A stretch of DNA of 64,000 nucleotides from Afifella sp. IM 167 (GTDB lineage: Bacteria; Pseudomonadota; Alphaproteobacteria; Rhizobiales; Afifellaceae): positions 186,001 to 250,000 of the forward strand of contig NZ_NSLC01000002.1 in the NCBI RefSeq assembly GCF_020144925.1. The letters run 5' to 3'. Numbering within the stretch: the first letter of the stretch is position 1; each line of letters starts with the position of its first letter. Of this stretch, positions 57,826 to 64,000 are shown piece by piece. The notes beneath the pieces are model-generated. The model was not told where the DNA came from. It saw only the letters and a program-made list of their open reading frames with translations, and made no database searches. A program made the translations under genes and the position numbers.

Positions 57826-58695
57826 GTGAACCTCCAATTCCTCCTCGGCCAGGCGCTCACCAACGGGCTCGTCATCGGGTTGCTGTACCTGCTGATGGCC
57901 ATTGGCTTTACGCTCGTTTTCGGCGTGATGCGCATCGCCAACTTCGCCCACGGTGAGTTCTACATGCTGGGCGCCTTCGTGGCGTTCATCACCGTGAAAT
58001 GGCTCGGTCTGCCTTACATCGCCTCGGTGCTGGCGGCCTTTGCTCTGGCGCTGGTGCTCGGCTGGCTGATCGAGGTGGTCGTTCTCAAGCCATTCCGCGG
58101 CGATGAGCTCAACGGGCTCATCGCCACCCTCGGGCTCGGCATGATCATTCAGAACCTCGCTCTGATCTCCTTCGGCCCGGATCCGCAGTCGATGCCGGCG
58201 ACGGTCACCGGCGTCTTCAAGATGGGTTCGATCGTCGTCCCACTCTCGCGCCTCTACGTCGTCGCCTTCTCGGCCGCGGTCCTTGCACTGCTCTGGTTCT
58301 TCCTCATGCACACGCGCTCGGGCCGTGCCCTCAGGGCCGTGGTGGAAGACATCGAGATCGCCCGTGCCCAGGGCATCCACGCCCACATCGTCTACCCGCT
58401 CGGCTTCGGCCTCGGCGTGGCGCTGGCCGCGACGGCGGGCGCCCTGATGGCACCGGTCTTCTCCGTCTCGCCCTTCATCGGCGCCACGCCGCTCTTCAAG
58501 GCCTTCATCGTCGTCGTCCTCGGTGGCCTCGGCAGCATTCCCGGCGCGGCGCTCGCCAGCCTGCTTCTCGGCCTGGCGGAAAGCCTCGGCAGCACCTTCT
58601 TCGACGGCAGCACCGCCGACATGATGATCTTCGTGCTCGTCATCCTGGTGCTCGTCATACGGCCCTCCGGCCTCCTCGGCCGGGCGGAGAACTGA
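57826..58695 (+). CDS. LIV-type ABC transporter permease (LivH family)
   Basis: A 289-residue inner-membrane permease with about eight transmembrane segments. Characteristic features are GLLYLLMAIGFTLVFGVMRI, ANFAHGEFYMLGAF and VVLGGLGSIPGAALASLLLG, all typical of LivH. The start codon is GTG at 57826; an overlapping ATG 7 bases upstream is out of frame. It lies 23 bases after the binding-protein gene and 2 bases before the LivM-type gene. Confidence 0.96.
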   Translation: MNLQFLLGQALTNGLVIGLLYLLMAIGFTLVFGVMRIANFAHGEFYMLGAFVAFITVKWLGLPYIASVLAAFALALVLGWLIEVVVLKPFRGDELNGLIATLGLGMIIQNLALISFGPDPQSMPATVTGVFKMGSIVVPLSRLYVVAFSAAVLALLWFFLMHTRSGRALRAVVEDIEIARAQGIHAHIVYPLGFGLGVALAATAGALMAPVFSVSPFIGATPLFKAFIVVVLGGLGSIPGAALASLLLGLAESLGSTFFDGSTADMMIFVLVILVLVIRPSGLLGRAEN

Positions 58696-58697
58696 TC

Positions 58698-59699
58698 ATG
58701 AAGGAAGAGACGACCATCGCGGCGCCGGCCGGTTCCGGCGCCGACATCGAGGCCGCGGGCGGCATGGGGCCCTTGCGCTGGCTCGCGCTCATCGTGTTCG
58801 CCGGCATCGTCGCCGTGCCGCTCTTCATGACGAGCCCGTTCTATATCCATCTGGCGGTGCTGGTCTGCCTCAACGTCACCATCGCGAGCGGGCTGTTGAT
58901 GCTGAGCCGCACCGGCCAGCTGTCGCTCTGCCAGGCGGCCTTCGTCGGCGTCGGCGCCTATGTCTCGGTGCTGACGGGAACGCATTTCGCCTTTCCCTTC
59001 CTGCTGAGCGCGCTCTTGGGAGCGGCCGCATCGGCCCTCGTCGCCTTCCTGCTCGGCGCCGCCATTCTGAGGCTGCGCGGCGTCTATTTCGTCCTCATCA
59101 CCTTCGCCTTCGGGGAGCTCTTCCGCCTCGCCATGCTGCAGGCGGCGCCCATCACCGGCGGCGCCAACGGCATCGCCGGCATCCCGTCCGCCAGCATCTT
59201 CGGCTTCGATTTCGACACCCGAAAGGCCTTCTATTGCCTGGCGGCCGCGGTGGCGCTCGCCTCGCTCGCCTTTCTCCTGGCGCTTTTCCGCACCGCCAAG
59301 GGACATGCCATCGATGCGGCCGGCCAGAACCCGAACCTCGCCGAAGCGACCGGCATCTCCGTGCGCAACACACAGCTTTTCGCCTTTACCGTCGGCAGCG
59401 GCTTCGCCGGCCTCACCGGCGCCCTCCTGGCGAGCTACGTCGGCTACATCTCGCCGGAATCCTTCAACACGTCGGTCTCGATCGGCGTCGTCATCATGCT
59501 CGTGGTCGGCGGCCGCAACTCCGTCCTCGGGCCGCTGATCGGCTCCTTCATCATGACGCCGCTGCCGGAACTCTTCCGCGGCGCAGTGCAGTCGCAGAAC
59601 ATCTTCTACGGCGTGGCGCTGATCCTCATCCTGCGCTTCCTGCCCCAGGGGATCGCCGGTCTGCGCCTCTTCCGCCGCATCGAAGGGGAGCAGGTCTGA
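58698..59699 (+). CDS. LIV-type ABC transporter permease (LivM family)
   Basis: A 333-residue permease partner of the LivH-type protein, with a cytoplasmic N-terminal extension (about 1-28) and about nine to ten hydrophobic segments. Family markers are GQLSLCQAAFVGVGAYVSVL, LRLRGVYFVLITFAFGELFR and SPESFNTSVSIGVVIMLVVG. The stop overlaps the next ATG by one base (TGATG), coupling it to the ATPase gene. Confidence 0.96.
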   Translation: MKEETTIAAPAGSGADIEAAGGMGPLRWLALIVFAGIVAVPLFMTSPFYIHLAVLVCLNVTIASGLLMLSRTGQLSLCQAAFVGVGAYVSVLTGTHFAFPFLLSALLGAAASALVAFLLGAAILRLRGVYFVLITFAFGELFRLAMLQAAPITGGANGIAGIPSASIFGFDFDTRKAFYCLAAAVALASLAFLLALFRTAKGHAIDAAGQNPNLAEATGISVRNTQLFAFTVGSGFAGLTGALLASYVGYISPESFNTSVSIGVVIMLVVGGRNSVLGPLIGSFIMTPLPELFRGAVQSQNIFYGVALILILRFLPQGIAGLRLFRRIEGEQV

Positions 59700-60478
59700 T
59701 GGCGCCAGCATTGCAGGTGGAAGGGCTCTCCAAGACCTTCGGCGGCCTCAAGGCGGTCCAGGATCTCACCTTCGACGTGGAGGAGGGGGCCATCCTCGGC
59801 CTGATCGGGCCGAACGGCGCCGGCAAGAGCACGGCGTTCAATCTCATCAGCGGCAGCCAGAAGCCGACGAGCGGCAGCGTGCGGCTCGCCGGCCGTGACA
59901 TCACCGGCCTGCCGCCCGACCGCGTGGTGCGCCACGGTCTTGCCCGCACCTTCCAGTCGGCCTCCGTCTACAGCGGCGCCACGGTGAAGGAGAACCTCTT
60001 CAGAGGGGCGATCTCCAACATCGACACGGCCTTCCCGGGCCAGCTCTTCCGCACCGGCGGCTATCGCCGCCGTCTCGCCGAGATCGACAAGGAGATCGAG
60101 AAGGTGCTGGAGGTCTCGGGCCTCGCGCCCTATCGCGACCGGCTGGCGGGCGAACTCGCCTACGGGCACCAGAAACGCCTCGGCGTCGCCATCGGGCTCG
60201 CCACCCGGCCGAGCGTCCTTCTGCTCGACGAGCCGGCGGCAGGCCTCAACCAGGAGGAATCCGCCGAGCTCGGACGCCTCCTGAAGACGCTGCGGCAGGA
60301 ATACGGTCTCACCCTTCTCTTCGTCGAGCATCACATGGCGCTCGTCATGGAGGTGTGTGAGCGCATCGTCGTCCTCGTCCAGGGCTGCAAGATCGCGGAG
60401 GGCACGCCGGAAGAGATCCGCAACAACCCCCAAGTGGTGGAAGCCTATCTCGGAGCGCCTGATTATGCGTACGCTTGA
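59699..60478 (+). CDS. LIV-type ABC transporter ATPase (LivG family)
   Basis: A 259-residue ABC ATPase with Walker A GPNGAGKST (about 37-45), the LivG-type lengthened region with GLARTFQSASVYSGATVKEN (Q loop), a degenerate signature LAYGHQKRL instead of LSGGQ, Walker B VLLLDEPAAGLN and the switch His in LFVEHHMALV. It pairs with the following LivF-type ATPase, whose start overlaps its last 14 bases. Confidence 0.96.
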   Translation: MAPALQVEGLSKTFGGLKAVQDLTFDVEEGAILGLIGPNGAGKSTAFNLISGSQKPTSGSVRLAGRDITGLPPDRVVRHGLARTFQSASVYSGATVKENLFRGAISNIDTAFPGQLFRTGGYRRRLAEIDKEIEKVLEVSGLAPYRDRLAGELAYGHQKRLGVAIGLATRPSVLLLDEPAAGLNQEESAELGRLLKTLRQEYGLTLLFVEHHMALVMEVCERIVVLVQGCKIAEGTPEEIRNNPQVVEAYLGAPDYAYA

Positions 60479-61178
60479 GGTGAAGGACATGACGGTGCGC
60501 TACGGCCTCCTGGAGGCCGTGCGCAACGTCTCCTTCAAGGTCGATAAGGGCGAGATATTCGCTCTCATCGGCTCCAACGGAGCCGGCAAGAGCACCACGC
60601 TGAAGGCCCTGATGGGCCTGGAGCGGCTCGCCGAAGGCTCGCTCTGGCTCGATGGGGAGAAGGTCGACCAGACGAGCCCGGCCGAAAGGGTGGAGATGGG
60701 GATCGCCCTCTCGCCGGAGGGCCGACGGCTCTTTCCCCGCATGACGGTGTGGGAAAACCTTCAGGTCGGCGCCCACGTCGTGCGTTCCGCCGCTCTGCGC
60801 AAACAGGCGTTCGACGAGGTTTGCGCGCTCTTTCCGATCGTTGGGGAACGGCGCCGCCAGGTGGCGGGCTCTCTCTCCGGCGGCGAGCAGCAGATGGTGG
60901 CGATCGGACGGGCGCTGATGGCGCGACCGAAGATCCTGATGCTCGATGAGCCATCGCTCGGCATCGCGCCCAAGATCGTCGCCGAGATCGCTCGGGCGAT
61001 CGGCAAGATCAACCGCGACACCGGCATTTCCGTCGTCCTGGTGGAACAGAATGCGACGCTGGCTTTGCAGCTGTCCAAGCACGCCTGCGTCCTGGAGCAG
61101 GGCTCCATCATCCGCTCCGGCGAGGGCCGCGAGCTCCTCAACGACCCTTTCGTAATGAAGGCCTATCTCGGCATCTGA
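60465..61178 (+). CDS. LIV-type ABC transporter ATPase (LivF family)
   Basis: A 237-residue ABC ATPase with Walker A GSNGAGKSTT, Q-loop region GIALSPEGRRLFPRMTVWEN, canonical signature LSGGEQQMVAIGRALMARP, Walker B ILMLDEPSLGIAP and the switch region VVLVEQNATLAL. The start MRTLEVKDMTVRYG at 60465 overlaps the preceding gene by 14 bases. It is the last gene of the operon and converges on the second hydroxyacid dehydrogenase. Confidence 0.96.
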   Translation: MRTLEVKDMTVRYGLLEAVRNVSFKVDKGEIFALIGSNGAGKSTTLKALMGLERLAEGSLWLDGEKVDQTSPAERVEMGIALSPEGRRLFPRMTVWENLQVGAHVVRSAALRKQAFDEVCALFPIVGERRRQVAGSLSGGEQQMVAIGRALMARPKILMLDEPSLGIAPKIVAEIARAIGKINRDTGISVVLVEQNATLALQLSKHACVLEQGSIIRSGEGRELLNDPFVMKAYLGI

Positions 61179-61217
61179 CATGGACTGATGGGGGAGGGGC
61201 GCTTTTCCCGACGTTTC

Positions 61218-61240
61218 GAGCGGCGGAGGGCCCGCCGCTC
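61218..61240. terminator. Hairpin between convergent genes, possible bidirectional terminator
   Basis: A 9-bp perfect stem GAGCGGCGG/CCGCCGCTC with a 5-base loop lies in the 73-bp gap between the LivF-type gene and the second dehydrogenase. Neither side has a clear T-tract, so termination is only possible, not shown. Confidence 0.35.
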
Positions 61241-61251
61241 GCAGCGAGGCC

Positions 61252-62139
61252 CTAGCTTGTCCTCTCGCCAATGATCTTCAGGATCACCGGCCAGTACTGG
61301 TCGCCGTAGCCCTGGTCGATCGCCTGGCCGAGGAGTTCGGCGCCGAGAGAGGCGCCCTTCGTCGCAAGGCCGGCCTCGCGGCCCATCTCCAGGGCATAGG
61401 AAACGTCCTTCAGCATGTATTCCGTGGAGAAGACCCGCTCCGGGAAGGACTGGGGCATCACGGCGTTGAAGCCGTGAGCCCGCAACGCGAAGCTGTCGGC
61501 AGAACCCTTGGAGAAGGCCTCGAAGAGCGTCTGCGTCTCCATGCCGGAAGCATTGGCGATGGAGGCCGCCTCGCACAGGGCGACGACCGTGCCGACCACC
61601 ACCATGTTGTTGAGAATCTTGACGATCTGCCCGGAGCCGACATCGCCGCAATGGGTGACGTCGGAGGCAAAGCAGGAAAGCAGCGGCTCGATGCGGGCAA
61701 AAAGCTCCGGCGTGGCGCCGACGGTGATCGCAAGGTTGCCTTCTTCGGCGGCCTTGCGCGTGCGGGCGACGGGCGCGTCGGCATAGGCGACACCCTTCTC
61801 GCCGAACTCCGCGGCGAGCGCGCGCGACAGGCTGGGCGGGCTGGTGCCGAGATCGACAAGGACCTTGCCCGACGCGGCATGGGCGAGGAGCCCATCCTCG
61901 CCGCGGCACAGAGCCTCCAGATGCCGGCCGCTCGGCAAGGACACGAAGACGATGTCGGCCTTCGTCATCACCTCGGCGGCCGAAGCCGCAGCCTTCCGCC
62001 CGGCGTCCTGCCAGCGCTGGATCGCTGCGGGGACAAGGTCGAAGGCGAGAACCGGCCGGCCGCTCTTTTCCGCAAGGTGGCCGGACATGGGCTCGCCCAT
62101 CACACCGAGGCCGATGAAGCCCAGGGTCTCTTCGTTCAT
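61252..62139 (-). CDS. 3-hydroxyisobutyrate dehydrogenase-family oxidoreductase with atypical substrate loop
   Basis: A 295-residue beta-hydroxyacid dehydrogenase, paralogous in family to the one at 54871 but quite divergent. The dinucleotide loop is GLGVMG (10-15) and the catalytic Lys174 lies in IVKILNN. The substrate loop reads DAPVARTRKAAEEG (121-134) rather than DxPVSGGxxxAxxG, so substrate specificity should differ. AGGAG precedes the ATG at 62139. It is divergent from the epimerase gene across a region with an operator-like motif. Confidence 0.93.
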   Translation of the reverse strand: MNEETLGFIGLGVMGEPMSGHLAEKSGRPVLAFDLVPAAIQRWQDAGRKAAASAAEVMTKADIVFVSLPSGRHLEALCRGEDGLLAHAASGKVLVDLGTSPPSLSRALAAEFGEKGVAYADAPVARTRKAAEEGNLAITVGATPELFARIEPLLSCFASDVTHCGDVGSGQIVKILNNMVVVGTVVALCEAASIANASGMETQTLFEAFSKGSADSFALRAHGFNAVMPQSFPERVFSTEYMLKDVSYALEMGREAGLATKGASLGAELLGQAIDQGYGDQYWPVILKIIGERTS

Positions 62140-62327
62140 GGTGGCGGATACTCCTGCCTGTAGGTGCTGTCGATGAGGCGCGCTCTGGCGCCGCATGTCC
62201 GCTTCGTCGGAAGACCGGAATACGGCCTCGTGGTCGCCCGACCGGAACTTCCGGCTGGCCCTCAAATGCCCAAGAGGGCGACTTGGAGAAAGCGTTGCGG
62301 ACGTTGAAAAATCCAATGCAGCGTGTC

Positions 62328-62340
62328 AAATGTCAACAAT
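62328..62340 (-). promoter_or_regulatory. Operator-like motif between the dehydrogenase and epimerase genes
   Basis: The plus strand reads AAATGTCAACAAT, i.e. ATTGTTGACATTT on the minus strand, matching the sites upstream of the TRAP operon at 12 of 13 or 11 of 13 informative positions depending on the pair. It is flanked by CGTGTC/GACACG inverted arms (62322-62327 and 62347-62352). Confidence 0.5.
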
Positions 62341-62412
62341 TGAAACGACACGAAAGCAGGGCCTGGACGGCCAGAGCCGCAAGGCCCCGCATGGCGGAGG
62401 ATGGAAAGACAA

Positions 62413-63414
62413 ATGGCTCTGAAAATCGATGGTGCGACGTTCCTCATCACCGGCGGCGCGAGCCTGATCGGCTCGCATCTGACCGATCTCCTGCTGGAGC
62501 ATGGCGCCCGCGAGGTTCGCCTTCTGGAGAACTTCGCGCTCGGCACGCCCGAGACGATCGCGCACCTCCTTGGCGACGAGCGCGTCAAGCTCATCCGTGG
62601 CGACATCACCCGTCTTCCCGACCTCCTGCGGGCGAGTGAGGGCGTCGACGGGGTTTTCGCCCTTGCGGCCTTTCTCACCCTGCCGATGTCGCGCGATCCG
62701 GCGCTCGGCGCGGAGGTCAATTCGGTCGGCCTCACCAACACGCTGGAGGCCAGCCGCCATTGCGGCGTGAAGCGGGTGCTCCTGTCCTCCTCGACGGCGG
62801 TCTACGGCACCTCTGCCGATGATCCAGCCTGCGAGACGGTCGCTTTCCGCAGCGCCGGCCTGACCCCGGCCTCCATGGTCTACAGCGCCAGCAAGCTTCT
62901 CGGCGAAGGCCTCTGCGCCCTCTATCAGCGCAATTACGGCCTCGATTACAACGTCCTGCGCTTCTCCTCCGTCTATGGAGTCCGCCAGCACTGGCGGGCC
63001 GTCAACGCCAACTTCATCGCCCAGGCGCATGATTGCGTCCTCGCCGGCAAGGCGCCCGACGTTCCGGGCGACGGCTCGGAAGTGCACGACTACGTCTATG
63101 TTTCCGACTGCGCCCGCGCGCTGATGATGGCCTATGCCAGCGACAGGTCCGGCCTGACCCTCAACATCTCGACCGGCGTCGACACCACCCTCGCCGAGGT
63201 CGCGGAGGCGGTGCTGAAGGCCGCCGGGCGCACGGATCTGAAGCCGAACTTCGTCGCCGACGAGCGCGCCGTCACGTCCTTCAGCTCGCCGAAGCTCAAC
63301 TTCGTCAACGACAGGGCCCGCGAGACGATTGGCTGGGAGCCGCAGGTCAGTGTCGAGGAGGGGATTGCCCGCTTCGTCGCCTGGCGCGCCGAGAAGCTGA
63401 AAGAGGCGGCCTGA
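62413..63414 (+). CDS. NAD-dependent epimerase/dehydratase (extended SDR)
   Basis: A 333-residue extended SDR of the sugar-nucleotide epimerase type. It shows ITGGASLIGSHL (dinucleotide loop), RGDITRLPDLL, the catalytic Ser/Thr region LLSSSTAVYGT, Y-x-x-x-K in VYSASKLLGE, LRFSSVYG and the late HDYVYVSDCARAL. It could act on a nucleotide sugar or, given the neighbours, on a free sugar acid or other hydroxy acid. ATGs at 62401 and 62413 are in frame; 62413 has the better-spaced GGAAAG site. A bidirectional terminator follows. Confidence 0.9.
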   Translation: MALKIDGATFLITGGASLIGSHLTDLLLEHGAREVRLLENFALGTPETIAHLLGDERVKLIRGDITRLPDLLRASEGVDGVFALAAFLTLPMSRDPALGAEVNSVGLTNTLEASRHCGVKRVLLSSSTAVYGTSADDPACETVAFRSAGLTPASMVYSASKLLGEGLCALYQRNYGLDYNVLRFSSVYGVRQHWRAVNANFIAQAHDCVLAGKAPDVPGDGSEVHDYVYVSDCARALMMAYASDRSGLTLNISTGVDTTLAEVAEAVLKAAGRTDLKPNFVADERAVTSFSSPKLNFVNDRARETIGWEPQVSVEEGIARFVAWRAEKLKEAA

Positions 63415-63460
63415 AAGCCACGCCTCCCGATCCGGTTCCGCCCCGAGTGCAACGCCAAAG

Positions 63461-63496
63461 AAAAGCGCCCATCCTGCCGGATCGGCGCTTTTTTTT
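63461..63496. terminator. Bidirectional Rho-independent terminator
   Basis: AAAAGCGCC-C-ATCC-TGCC-GGAT-C-GGCGCTTTTTTTT: a two-part stem with one symmetric C/C mismatch, an A-tract on the left and a T-tract on the right. It sits between the convergent epimerase and lactonase genes and should stop transcription from both sides. Confidence 0.92.
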
Positions 63497-63533
63497 GCGG
63501 CCTCCGAACCCGGAGCGGCGTCGCTATTCCCGT

Positions 63534-64000
63534 TCAGGCGTGCGGCGGCACATGCAGCGCCACGGCGATCCCTTCGAGCGCCGGGCTTGCCGCCGGATAG
63601 CGTTCCATGACGCGGGGATCGTGGCCCGGAATGATATGAGCAGGCGAGGGGGCAAGCGCCGTCAGCGCCTCGAACCCCTCCATCATGTCGCCGAGATTGA
63701 CGACGAGACGGAAAGGGCGCTGCGCCTCCACGTTCTCGTAGAAGTGCGACACGTCGGAGGCGACGACCACCCAGCCGCGGGCCGTATGCACGGTGACGAA
63801 CTGCAATCCCGGGGAGTGCCCGCCGGCCGGATGCAGGCGAATTCCCGGCGCGATTTCGTGGGCGCCCGCATGCATGGCCATGCGCTGGTCGAAGTTGAGG
63901 CGGATGACGTCGCACACATCCTTCACCTCGAAGGGCCGGGCGAGATGTTCAAAACGCATCAGCCGACCGGTAGCGAAGTGGATTTCCCGCTCCTGCAGGT
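63534..64000 (-). CDS. MBL-fold lactonase paralog (N terminus beyond window)
   Basis: The visible C-terminal 155 or so residues match the lactonase at 52554: the right edge reads LQEREIHFATGRLM where the paralog has LQDDEMAYATGRYM, then AGGHSPGLQ (metal His), VVASDVSHFYENV (metal Asp) and IIPGHDPRVMERYPAASPAL (metal His). The HxHxDH motif lies outside the window. An internal ATG at 63959 is not the real start because homology continues upstream to the edge. It has its own terminator shared with the epimerase gene. Confidence 0.9.
   Translation of the reverse strand, partial: LQEREIHFATGRLMRFEHLARPFEVKDVCDVIRLNFDQRMAMHAGAHEIAPGIRLHPAGGHSPGLQFVTVHTARGWVVVASDVSHFYENVEAQRPFRLVVNLGDMMEGFEALTALAPSPAHIIPGHDPRVMERYPAASPALEGIAVALHVPPHA

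Noticed and set aside
44613-64000. Second copy of the tRNA-Pro 3' end marking an island attachment site
   Set aside because: No repeat of the last part of the tRNA gene was found to the right within the window, and no integrase or transposase gene is present.

Overview
The window is GC-rich chromosomal DNA of an alphaproteobacterium, most likely of the order Hyphomicrobiales (Rhizobiales). Evidence: the thrS-yidD-iscU-like-folE-hisI block, the trpDC-moaC-moeA-lexA order with a GTTC-N7-GTTC SOS box in front of lexA, a lipoylated pyruvate dehydrogenase E1-beta subunit, a phasin next to clpS-clpA, and small families typical of this order (UPF0314/DUF2585, DUF1344, DUF1489, EipB/DUF1849). trpE and trpG are separate genes, unlike the trpE(G) fusion usual in Rhizobiaceae, so a non-Rhizobiaceae family is more likely. 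There is no rRNA, so the genus cannot be fixed.

Region 1 (1-13140) is housekeeping. thrS (cut by the left edge), yidD and an IscU-like scaffold lie on the minus strand, folE and hisI on the plus strand, then a two-CBS protein and SOS-controlled lexA. A tightly packed minus-strand operon follows: ppiD-like foldase, trpE, trpG, trpD, trpC, moaC, moeA. Region 2 (13266-31606) is mainly plus strand: tpiA, secG, pyrG, kdsA, eno, ftsB-like and pdhABC (triose to acetyl-CoA metabolism and envelope precursors), then UPF0314, an isolated Flp pilin, sdaA, a biotin-dependent carboxylase alpha subunit, dodecin and DUF1489. Region 3 (31626-44612) holds panC, a VWA protein with a membrane J-domain protein, a DacF/PBP5-like carboxypeptidase, phasin, clpS-clpA, azlCD, a HIT protein, a FemAB-like protein, a glycerophosphodiesterase, a RidA protein, eipB and tRNA-Pro(UGG).

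Region 4 (44749 to the right edge) has a different, accessory catabolic character and begins directly after the tRNA gene. It contains a minus-strand TRAP operon (dctQ-dctM, a PRISE-like enone reductase, dctP, an SMP-30 lactonase) and a LysR regulator divergent from a long plus-strand operon. That operon encodes an MmgE/PrpD protein, a metallo-beta-lactamase-fold lactonase, a second MmgE/PrpD protein, a hydroxyisobutyrate-dehydrogenase-type enzyme, an SDR and a complete LIV-type ABC importer. A second hydroxyacid dehydrogenase, a sugar-nucleotide-type epimerase/dehydratase and a truncated paralog of the lactonase close the window. Two uptake systems, three lactonase-type proteins, two lyase/isomerase-type proteins and five oxidoreductases suggest import and degradation of an unidentified lactone, hydroxy acid or enone. 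A shared near-palindromic site (consensus ATTGTYGACATT) occurs in front of both the TRAP operon and the distal dehydrogenase/epimerase pair and may join them in one regulon. This catabolic region is the best candidate for undescribed biology in the window.
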